From Chloroflexaceae bacterium UBA1466 (GTDB lineage: Bacteria; Chloroflexota; Chloroflexia; Chloroflexales; Chloroflexaceae): a stretch of DNA of 10,382 nucleotides. Position 1 is the stretch's first letter; the number at the start of each line of letters is the position of its first letter. The stretch is from assembly GCA_002325605.1 (NCBI GenBank), contig DCSM01000036.1, positions 1 to 10,382 of the forward strand. Direction: 5' to 3'. Below, piece after piece: positions 1 through 5,723 of the stretch. The translations under genes and the position numbers were made by a program. The notes below the pieces were generated by a model. The model ran no database searches and had not been told where the DNA came from. It saw only the letters and a list, made by a program, of their open reading frames with translations.

Positions 1-2
1 TG

Positions 3-1481
3 CTGAATGGTATTGGAACCGGAACCTTTGCGCTTCAGTATTATTTGGAAACTAATATTGGCGAGACCTTAGTGAAGCCTGGCAACTACTTCCCTAGCCC
101 CCTTCAACCTTTCACGCTAACCTTTCAGCCCAAAACGAACTTAGATCGGGACCTAGTGCTAGAGCCTGGGGAAGACTTCAAAGTAACCGTGCTTGATCCT
201 TATAAAGTTGACACTGGCGGCTGGCCGGCGCTCTCCTTTCCAACTTTTGCGGTAGCCCAAGTGAACCCAAACGGTTCCCAAGTGGTCTACCAAGATACTA
301 ATGAGTGTACCCCAATCGAGCTAGGCGCAGGGCAAGGTTGGGCAAGTCAATGTGCTTCTCGCAGCCCAACTTTAGAATTCTCGGCTACTTTCCCGACCAA
401 CGGTAAGGCTCTGCTCAACATCTTCGATCTCCAAACCAGCAAGGTTACGTTTGATGCCAATTTTACGGATGTCAAGAACCAGGCCGCCAGTTTGACCCAG
501 TCCTCCCTTGCCGTCGAACGGTCAGGCGGTGGTAGCAAGGGGGGCAAGAAGACAAGCAGACCGCCAAAAAGTGTCAAGAAAAGAAAAAAAGGCCTTCAGT
601 CCACTGATATTATCACTTATGCCCGCAAAGCTACGGTCTCCATTGTGGGCCAAGTCTTTGATGCCAAAGGACTTAGGGGAAATGCTACCGTAGCAGCCTT
701 CACAAACGATGTGGATGATTCCACAGCCATCGCAACCACTGATGCTAGTGGGTGCTATAACTTCAATGTTGCGCCCACCACCGCCCAATGGCAGATCTGG
801 GCTGATCTAGTCGAAGATGATGGCTACTACTACCAAGATCGGCAAGTTATCACTGGGCCTATTCCCACAACGCAAACTCTCGTTTTTGGCCCGCAATTGA
901 AACTTGCGCGGGGTGAAAAGGTTTTCCAGAAAACGATCAGTTTCGAGCGGAAGCAAGGGCTTTCGTATGAAACCTCCGGTGCTTTTGGGCCAAGTAAAAC
1001 TGCGGGTGGCCTTAATGCAGGCCATCTTCAAGCCGAAGCCGAGTCTCTCTTCAAATTTCAGATTCCGCCCGATAGCGGAGCTAGTGACCAAGTCAATCTC
1101 TCCCTCAGCATCTTACCTACCTCTACTCTCAGCGCTGGCGCAAACCAAGTTGTGGGCAAAATCTACAGCCTTAAACTTACCGACTTTGAGGGAAAGAAAA
1201 TCGATACCTTAAACTCGGAGATGACAGTTGAATTGCCCTACAATCTGGCCACGTTAGCTTCAGGAACAACTGAAACGAATTTGTATCCAGGTTTCTTTTC
1301 CCGCACGACCAACACCTGGAAGCCCTTGGCCAAGTTCACCCTTGATTCACCGAATCAAGTGATCAAAGTTAAGCTGGATCAAATGGTAGATGCTCTAGCC
1401 ATTTTTGCTGTCCCCACTTCCAGTTCTGTTGTAGTAAACCCTGAAGCCCAGAAGGTCTACTTACCCCTGATTAAAAGGTAG
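3..1481 (+). CDS. Secreted beta-rich surface protein with carboxypeptidase-regulatory-like domain (5' truncated)
   Basis: The reading frame is open to the left edge, so the N-terminus and any signal peptide lie outside; 492 residues are visible. In order: a beta-rich region (about 15-165) with a possible Cys102-Cys117 disulfide pair; a Gly/Lys/Arg-rich linker (about 174-198, with GGGSKGG and KKRKK); a carboxypeptidase-regulatory/CnaB-like beta-sandwich (about 210-297: VSIVGQVFDAKG, TTDASGCYNFNV); and a C-terminal region with the pattern common at the ends of extracellular proteins (MTVELPYNLATL, W-x-PLAKFTLD, ALAIFAVP). It ends VYLPLIKR, a tail type that recurs on Chloroflexota secreted proteins. 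I infer an exported, cell-surface or matrix role; no catalytic motif is visible. The TTG at 45 is in frame but internal, not the start. A hairpin follows 25 bases after the stop. The coding call is sure, the precise function is not. Confidence 0.85.
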   Translation: MNGIGTGTFALQYYLETNIGETLVKPGNYFPSPLQPFTLTFQPKTNLDRDLVLEPGEDFKVTVLDPYKVDTGGWPALSFPTFAVAQVNPNGSQVVYQDTNECTPIELGAGQGWASQCASRSPTLEFSATFPTNGKALLNIFDLQTSKVTFDANFTDVKNQAASLTQSSLAVERSGGGSKGGKKTSRPPKSVKKRKKGLQSTDIITYARKATVSIVGQVFDAKGLRGNATVAAFTNDVDDSTAIATTDASGCYNFNVAPTTAQWQIWADLVEDDGYYYQDRQVITGPIPTTQTLVFGPQLKLARGEKVFQKTISFERKQGLSYETSGAFGPSKTAGGLNAGHLQAEAESLFKFQIPPDSGASDQVNLSLSILPTSTLSAGANQVVGKIYSLKLTDFEGKKIDTLNSEMTVELPYNLATLASGTTETNLYPGFFSRTTNTWKPLAKFTLDSPNQVIKVKLDQMVDALAIFAVPTSSSVVVNPEAQKVYLPLIKR

Positions 1482-1506
1482 CGGGAGCAAAATTTTCACC
1501 GCAAAG

Positions 1507-1552
1507 AGCTTGGGCGGCCCAGCCAGTTGGAAACCAGACCGCCCAAGCTTTT
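1507..1552 (+). terminator. Terminator-like hairpin after the secreted protein gene
   Basis: A perfect 11-bp stem (AGCTTGGGCGG at 1507-1517 with CCGCCCAAGCT at 1539-1549) encloses a 21-base loop and is followed by a short TTTT run. It starts 25 bases after the stop codon at 1481. The GC-rich stem is strong. The long loop and short T-run make it a less ideal intrinsic terminator than the one at 1776-1814. Confidence 0.6.
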
Positions 1553-1563
1553 ACAGATAAGCG

Positions 1564-1592
1564 TTGCCTATTCTGGGTTTCCATGCTAGAAT
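1564..1592 (+). promoter_or_regulatory. Sigma-70-type promoter, extended -10
   Basis: TTGCCT (1564-1569), a 17-base spacer and TAGAAT (1587-1592), with TGC directly before the -10 hexamer (an extended -10). Transcription would start near 1599. It sits just after the hairpin that ends the upstream gene and is the only convincing promoter before the SPFH gene at 1838. Confidence 0.6.
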
Positions 1593-1637
1593 GGCTAAAG
1601 GTTAGTTGTGATCGCCTAGAAAGTAGCAGGTAAAGTG

Positions 1638-1742
1638 ATGCAGTTAAGAACGAAGATCCATGCAGGAATCCAAGCTTCCATAACCCTTTCATTCGATGCG
1701 GGGCTTGGCAAGAAGCCTGCGCCCACTTCTCCAGCCCCCTAA
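1638..1742 (+). CDS. Possible 34-aa small ORF inside the leader RNA
   Basis: An ATG at 1638 opens a 34-codon frame ending in TAA at 1740-1742, encoding a peptide that begins MQLRTKIHAG and ends KKPAPTSPAP. An AGGT element (1628-1631) sits at good ribosome-binding distance, and the frame lies between a promoter and a terminator. Against it: codons such as AGA and ATA differ from neighbouring genes, there is no recognisable domain, and the bases take part in the long-range stems proposed for the RNA. It could be a leader peptide, a small protein or chance. I consider chance the most likely. Confidence 0.2.
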   Translation: MQLRTKIHAGIQASITLSFDAGLGKKPAPTSPAP

Positions 1743-1775
1743 AGCTTTTAGGGCAAGCCTTTCGTTCTTCCTCCC

Positions 1776-1814
1776 GAAAACCTAAAGAGGCTAACCTCTT
1801 GGGGTTTTCTTTTT
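1776..1814 (+). terminator. Strong intrinsic terminator before the SPFH gene
   Basis: GAAAACC (1776-1782) pairs with GGTTTTC (1803-1809) and AAGAGG (1785-1790) pairs with CCTCTT (1795-1800), with a CTAA loop and a small TA/GG internal loop, followed directly by TTTTT (1810-1814). This is a textbook Rho-independent terminator. Its end is only 23 bases from the next start codon, which is unusual unless it acts as an attenuator. Confidence 0.85.
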
Positions 1815-1837
1815 AGCATGTTTCTTTGTGAGCTGAA

Positions 1838-2965
1838 ATGAAACTTGATAGCCTTCTTACTTCGGCAACACTCGTCGTCTGGCTCTTTTTTACCCTCTAC
1901 GCGGTCTTTTCGTTTAGCATCGATCTTCGGGAAAAAGGCCTCCGGCACGCCTTTGCGAGACTTTTCTCAACTCGCTTGTTGTTGCCTTTCTCCCTCGCAA
2001 TTGGGTTGAGTTTTCTGAGTGCCTCGTTAGTTTTTGTGCAGCCCCAAGAAATTGGGGTCGTGATCTCGGTGCTTCAACCCCAGGGTTACCGAGACCGCCC
2101 AATTCGCCCAGGGCTAAAGTTTGTGGTCCCGTTGGCCGAACAAGTTGTCACTTATCCGCTCTCTTGGCAAACCTACACGATGTCGAGCAAACCTGTGGCC
2201 GGCGAAACCTTAGGCGATGACGCAATTGCAGCCCGTACCAAAGATGGGCAAGAAGTCTTTTTAGATTGCTCAACGATCTTTCGGATCGACCCTGAACAGG
2301 TGATTCGGGTGCATATAGATTGGCAAAACCGCTATTTGAATGATTTTCTACGGACTCAGGTGCGAGGTTTAGTTCGTTCCCAGGTGGCAAATTATAAAAT
2401 CGACGAAGTAAACAGCGAAAAACGCCAGATCATTGAGAACGAACTCGATAAAAAGCTCCGTACAATTCTTGCTGAAAAGGGCTTCATCCTCGATAAATTC
2501 ATCCTCCGCAACATTGCTTTCTCGCCTGAATACGCTAAATCGGTGGAAGATAAGCAAATTGCGCTCCAAGGCCAAATCCAACGGGAGTATGAGGCGGTTC
2601 AAATCCAAAAGTTAGCCGAAGGGCAAGCGCGGAAGATTGAGATCCTCGCCAAAGCTGAGGCTACCGCCACCGTCCTGCGCGCCAACGCGGAAGCTGCGGC
2701 CCGCACGATTCGGGCCCAAGCGGAGCGCGATGCGCTCCAAATGATCAACCAGGCGTTGGTCAAAAACCCCAAACTGCTGACCTATGAATATATTGCCAAA
2801 CTTTCGCCCAACATTCGGGTGATGCTAGTACCTAACAATGCGCCAATCATGTTGCCCTTAGCTACTCAAGACCTAGGGTTGGCTCCTGAAGGTTCAACTT
2901 CACCCCTTACCACAACTGAAATCTTCACCAATTCAAGCAAGCCTGTGGAAGTTCACCAACCCTAG
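1838..2965 (+). CDS. SPFH/Band 7 (prohibitin-family) membrane protein
   Basis: This 375-residue protein belongs to the SPFH/prohibitin group, oligomeric membrane scaffolds that often partner with membrane proteases or organise membrane microdomains. Seen: two hydrophobic segments (about 8-28 and 46-68); an SPFH domain from about 69 to 235 with QEIGVV, the hallmark PGLKFVVPL and RTKDGQEVFLD; the SPEYAKSVEDKQIALQ segment that leads into the coiled coil; an Ala/Glu-rich coiled coil (about 237-305); and a prohibitin-like end, LLTYEYIAKLSPNIRVMLVP. A second N-terminal membrane segment is unusual compared with HflC or mitochondrial prohibitin. The ATG at 1838 has a weak GTGAG ribosome site. The only visible promoter lies upstream of the terminator at 1776-1814, so expression probably needs read-through. 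The gene is convergent with the pentapeptide-repeat cluster. Confidence 0.93.
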   Translation: MKLDSLLTSATLVVWLFFTLYAVFSFSIDLREKGLRHAFARLFSTRLLLPFSLAIGLSFLSASLVFVQPQEIGVVISVLQPQGYRDRPIRPGLKFVVPLAEQVVTYPLSWQTYTMSSKPVAGETLGDDAIAARTKDGQEVFLDCSTIFRIDPEQVIRVHIDWQNRYLNDFLRTQVRGLVRSQVANYKIDEVNSEKRQIIENELDKKLRTILAEKGFILDKFILRNIAFSPEYAKSVEDKQIALQGQIQREYEAVQIQKLAEGQARKIEILAKAEATATVLRANAEAAARTIRAQAERDALQMINQALVKNPKLLTYEYIAKLSPNIRVMLVPNNAPIMLPLATQDLGLAPEGSTSPLTTTEIFTNSSKPVEVHQP

Positions 2966-2999
2966 AAAGGTCTATTCTGTTTACCCGATTCAGGAAGCC

Positions 3000-3031
3000 A
3001 AGCTCAAGCCCTCAAGGGGCTTGAGCTTTCT
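3000..3031. terminator. Convergent-gene hairpin overlapping the end of the pentapeptide gene
   Basis: A perfect 12-bp stem (AAGCTCAAGCCC at 3000-3011 with GGGCTTGAGCTT at 3017-3028) has a 5-base loop. It lies 34 bases after the SPFH stop, and its right arm and loop contain the last codons and the TGA of the minus-strand pentapeptide gene. The T-run is short on the + side (TTT) and absent on the - side, so it may act as a weak bidirectional terminator or as 3'-end protection. Confidence 0.5.
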
Positions 3032-4301
3032 GGCCACCAACGACCAGGAGATCGTAGTCCTCTGGAAGTTTGGTCTTTTCATCAATAATGGCCCCGCTAA
3101 AGTCAGCCTGCCCAAATTGGTCGGCTGAAAACCCTAGGCCCAAGAAAAAATCAGCGAGCTTTAGGTCAAATTGGCGCAGAAACTCCGAAATCGACAAAGC
3201 CAAAAGGTCTTCAGGCTCAGCGGGCACAGGCTTATTATTCTTGCTCAAGATTTCTTCTACTACGGCAAGGGGCGCGGTTTTTTCTAAAGTGTACACTAAA
3301 AAATCTTCAACCGTCATGGGCAAAATTGAAGAATCCCACAACTCACCCTCAGTGTAGTAAAATAAACCAGCATCTTCTAGGTTTGCGCCGCGTAAATCGA
3401 CTCCCCATAATAAGGCCCCAACGAGGGATGTCTGGGTTAAGTTTGCCCCTTGCAAGTTCGCCCCAGAGAGCTTCACCCTTATTGGGGGCTTTTTGCCTTC
3501 CTGAAAATTCTCTACTTTTGCAAACCTTAGGTTTACCTCTTTCAAGTTGGCCCCTGAAAGGTCCGCGCCGCGCAGGTCCGTTGACTCTAAGTTGGCTTTG
3601 GTCAAATCAGCGCCAACTAAGCTCACCTGATTCATGATAGATCCCCGTAAATCGGTCTGCACAAGCTTGGCTCCCTTTAATTGAGCATTCGCCAAATAGC
3701 AACCTCTCAAATCGGCTTTGCTCAAGTCGGCCCCGCCTAAGTTCGATTCCTGCAACATCGTGCCACTCATTTTTGTGGCTCGTAAGTTTGCCGCCCGCAG
3801 ATCAGTTCCTGTTAAACCGCTTTTGCCTAAATCAGCCTGGGCAAGATTTACCCCCAACATTTTGGCTCCATCAAAAGCGGTCCCATTGATAAGGGCTTTG
3901 GAAAGGTCGACTCTGATCAAAAGGGCCTCCTGAAGGTTGGCTCCGATCAGGTTTGTGCCAGCGAAGTTGGTGCCCAGCAGATTAGCTCTGGTCAAATTGG
4001 CGGCGCGGAGATCCGCCTTGCGGAGATCAACCTGGGGAAGATTAGCATCTGAGAGATTGACACTCGTGAGTAAAGCGTTGGTTAGGTTGGCTCCCCGCAG
4101 ATCTACATGGGAAAGATTAGACCCTTTGGCATTGATCCCTGGAGCTTTAATTTTAGAAAGGTCATGGTAGCTCAGATCAAGCCCAATACAATTGGGCGGA
4201 CAACCTCCAGGGAGTTTAAGGTTTCTTCCTGGGTGCAAAAAGAAGTAGGTTGTGAGAAGAGCGCTTAACCCCAGTAGAAAAAGCCATTTTTTAGCGGTCA
4301 T
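3012..4301 (-). CDS. Membrane-anchored pentapeptide-repeat protein, copy A
   Basis: The 429-residue product has a lysine-preceded hydrophobic segment (about 6-22), a Gly-Cys-Pro-Pro-Asn-Cys motif (33-38), then pentapeptide repeats A(D/N)LxG from about 57 to 316, expected to fold as a right-handed quadrilateral beta-helix. About 45 repeats are present, broken by a charged non-consensus stretch at 264-275 (FQEGKKPP). The C-terminal 100 residues leave the repeat pattern and share LKLAD-x3-GLG-x3-DQF-x-QAD...DE-x-T-x2-PE-x-Y with copy B. Positive-inside reasoning puts the solenoid outside the cell, where the two cysteines could form a disulfide (inference). There is no clear Shine-Dalgarno. A weak TTGAAC-N16-GATAAA element (4312-4339) could give it its own near-leaderless transcript. 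Function unknown; gyrase-protecting Qnr/MfpA-type proteins lack such a membrane anchor. Confidence 0.9.
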   Translation of the reverse strand: MTAKKWLFLLGLSALLTTYFFLHPGRNLKLPGGCPPNCIGLDLSYHDLSKIKAPGINAKGSNLSHVDLRGANLTNALLTSVNLSDANLPQVDLRKADLRAANLTRANLLGTNFAGTNLIGANLQEALLIRVDLSKALINGTAFDGAKMLGVNLAQADLGKSGLTGTDLRAANLRATKMSGTMLQESNLGGADLSKADLRGCYLANAQLKGAKLVQTDLRGSIMNQVSLVGADLTKANLESTDLRGADLSGANLKEVNLRFAKVENFQEGKKPPIRVKLSGANLQGANLTQTSLVGALLWGVDLRGANLEDAGLFYYTEGELWDSSILPMTVEDFLVYTLEKTAPLAVVEEILSKNNKPVPAEPEDLLALSISEFLRQFDLKLADFFLGLGFSADQFGQADFSGAIIDEKTKLPEDYDLLVVGGQKAQAP

Positions 4302-4345
4302 TACAGGATTCTTTATCTAGTTTTCCCTTCTTTGTTCAAAGGAGG

Positions 4346-4376
4346 AAAAATTAAGCCAAGCGCTAAAACTTGGCCT
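4346..4376 (-). terminator. Intrinsic terminator between pentapeptide genes B and A
   Basis: Read on the minus strand, AGGCCAAG (4376-4369) pairs with CTTGGCTT (4360-4353), one pair being G-U, around an 8-base loop, followed by AATTTTT (T-run at 4350-4346). It begins one base after the stop codon of copy B, so transcripts from the upstream genes may partly end before copy A. Confidence 0.6.
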
Positions 4377-4377
4377 T

Positions 4378-5679
4378 TTAAGGATTTACCGCTTCAATCA
4401 GAACCAGTAGCTCATAGTTCTCAGGGTATTGAGTACTTTCATCATCAAGGATACCGGTCAAATCAGCCTGGGCAAATTGATCCTCAGTGAGGCCGAGGCC
4501 CACCAAAAGATCAGCAAGCTTTAGCTCAAGTTGTTGCAGAAAAGTTGCAACTGGTAAAAGCACGAAATTTTTTGGCTCGGCTTTCGCAGGGAGCAACCTC
4601 TTTTCCTTTTTGAATTTTTCTTTCAAAAATTCTTCTACCTCTTGAGGTCTTTTGTTTAGCTTTTTGAGCAATTCGAAGACGGGCATCTTCAAAATCTCTT
4701 GCCCCCATAACTCATTTAAGTTATTTTTAAGCACGAATAACTTTGCGGTCCGAAGGTTAGCGTCCCGTAAATTAGCCCCCCGAAAGAAAGCTCCCGTTAA
4801 ATCAGCTTCGGTTAGCCGGGCCGATTGGAGATTCGTGCCTATTAGTTTTGTGTATTTCTTGCTGTTTCTCTGGAGCTTGGCTCTGGTCAAGTTCGCTTTG
4901 GTCAAGTTCGCCCCGGAGAGATCGGCTCCACTCAAATTGGCGGTTTCCAAAAAGGCTCCTTTCAAGTGGGCCCCAACTAAAGTTGAAGCCTTTAGGCTTG
5001 AGCCTTGCAAATTGGCCTTCTCAAGCCTCGCGTCATTGAGTTTGGTTCCTTCGATCAGCCCCCCAACCAAAGTTGCGTTTTGTAAATTTGCACTACTCAA
5101 GTCAGCGTTGGCGAGGAAGACCCCTGTCAAGTCCGCACCTTTAAGATTGGCCCCGCGAAGATCGGTTCTTGAGAACCCACACTGGGCTAAATCAACCCCT
5201 TGGAGATTTGCGCCAATCATTTGGGCAGCTGCAAAATTTGTAGCCCGCAGCGATTTGGCTTTGGTGAAGTTGACACTGGTCAAGTCAGCCTCACTTAACG
5301 TTGCGCCTCTAAAATCAACCTTGTCTAATTTAGCTCCCACCATTTTGGCTCTGGTTAAATTGGCGGCCTGGAGATCAGCCCCTTGTAGGTTGACCTGGGT
5401 CAGATCAGCATCCTGAAGGTTGGCTCCCGTAAAGAGGGCTTGCTGGAGATCAGCTTTTTGAAAATTAGCATTGGTCAAATTAGCCCCTTCAAAGTTGATG
5501 GGCCGAAGAGGGTTCTTCTCGATTTTAGCGAGGTTGCGATCTCGCAAGTCAAGCCCGGCACAGTTTGGGGGACAACCTTTGGAAATAGGTACAGAGATCG
5601 AAAAAGAGAGAAGGGAGGCCAACACGACGAAAAAGCCCCACAGCAACAGAAAAAATTTCTTGCTTGTCTGATCACCCAT
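4378..5679 (-). CDS. Membrane-anchored pentapeptide-repeat protein, copy B
   Basis: The 433-residue product has the same layout as copy A: a KK-preceded hydrophobic segment (about 9-30), GCPPNC (35-40), pentapeptide repeats from about 61 to 315, and a C-terminal domain (about 320-433). A one-residue phase slip occurs near 139-149 (AKSLRATNF), and a basic break at 270-277 (QRNSKKYT) matches the position of the break in copy A. The C-terminal domain has a Lys/Glu-rich helical part (about 335-362) and the LKLADLLVGLGLTEDQFAQAD block shared with copy A. The start ATG has AAAGG seven bases upstream. Forty-four bases separate it from copy C upstream with no terminator seen, so B and C are probably co-transcribed. 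A and B look like the most recent duplicates; the role is unknown. Confidence 0.9.
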   Translation of the reverse strand: MGDQTSKKFFLLLWGFFVVLASLLSFSISVPISKGCPPNCAGLDLRDRNLAKIEKNPLRPINFEGANLTNANFQKADLQQALFTGANLQDADLTQVNLQGADLQAANLTRAKMVGAKLDKVDFRGATLSEADLTSVNFTKAKSLRATNFAAAQMIGANLQGVDLAQCGFSRTDLRGANLKGADLTGVFLANADLSSANLQNATLVGGLIEGTKLNDARLEKANLQGSSLKASTLVGAHLKGAFLETANLSGADLSGANLTKANLTRAKLQRNSKKYTKLIGTNLQSARLTEADLTGAFFRGANLRDANLRTAKLFVLKNNLNELWGQEILKMPVFELLKKLNKRPQEVEEFLKEKFKKEKRLLPAKAEPKNFVLLPVATFLQQLELKLADLLVGLGLTEDQFAQADLTGILDDESTQYPENYELLVLIEAVNP

Positions 5680-5723
5680 TACAGAACCTTTAGTAAAGCT
5701 GAAACGCTGGCATCGCCCCTAAC

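Larger units (their letters stand above)
1599..1814 (+). ncRNA. Candidate structured leader RNA (attenuator) or stand-alone small RNA
   Basis: The gene-poor stretch 1482-1837 contains a promoter at 1564-1592 and a strong intrinsic terminator at 1776-1814, defining a transcript of about 215 nt. Seen pairings: a long-range stem 1646-1655 with 1760-1769 (AAGAACGAAG with TTTCGTTCTT, last pair G-U); within it CCAAGC (1672-1677) with GCTTGG (1703-1708), extendable by G-U pairs; and a local hairpin CCCTAA...TTAGGG at 1737-1753. AGGTTAG at the 5' end (1599-1605) can pair with CTAACCT in the terminator loop and stem (1791-1797), a possible alternative fold. I cannot match it to a known riboswitch, 6S, SRP, RNase P or tmRNA. 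Because the terminator ends 23 bases before the SPFH start codon, it may control that gene by read-through, or it may be an independent sRNA. Confidence 0.4.

Noticed and set aside
33..39. Lipoprotein anchoring of the pentapeptide proteins through the Cys after the membrane segment (protein residue numbers of copy A given here).
   Set aside because: The residues before the Cys (LPGG, ISKG, EPG) and its distance from the hydrophobic core do not form a proper lipobox.
45..1481. TTG at 45 as the start of the first gene.
   Set aside because: The frame continues without a stop to the left edge with protein-like sequence, so this is an internal Leu codon of a truncated gene.
1471..1692. Minus-strand 73-codon frame across the gap after the first gene.
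   Set aside because: It runs through the terminator hairpin and the promoter on the other strand and has no recognisable features.
1593..1775. tRNA, 6S, SRP, RNase P or tmRNA in the gap before the SPFH gene.
   Set aside because: No cloverleaf, no TTCGA arm in place, no SRP GGAA-loop motif and no tmRNA termini were found; the structure seen does not fit these classes.
4652..5416. A 254-codon plus-strand open frame opposite pentapeptide copy B, with many Lys/Ala/Leu/Pro repeats, and similar frames opposite copies A and C.
   Set aside because: The 15-base periodicity of pentapeptide codons keeps the antisense frame free of stops. The translated repeats mirror the sense repeats, and no ribosome site or domain is present.
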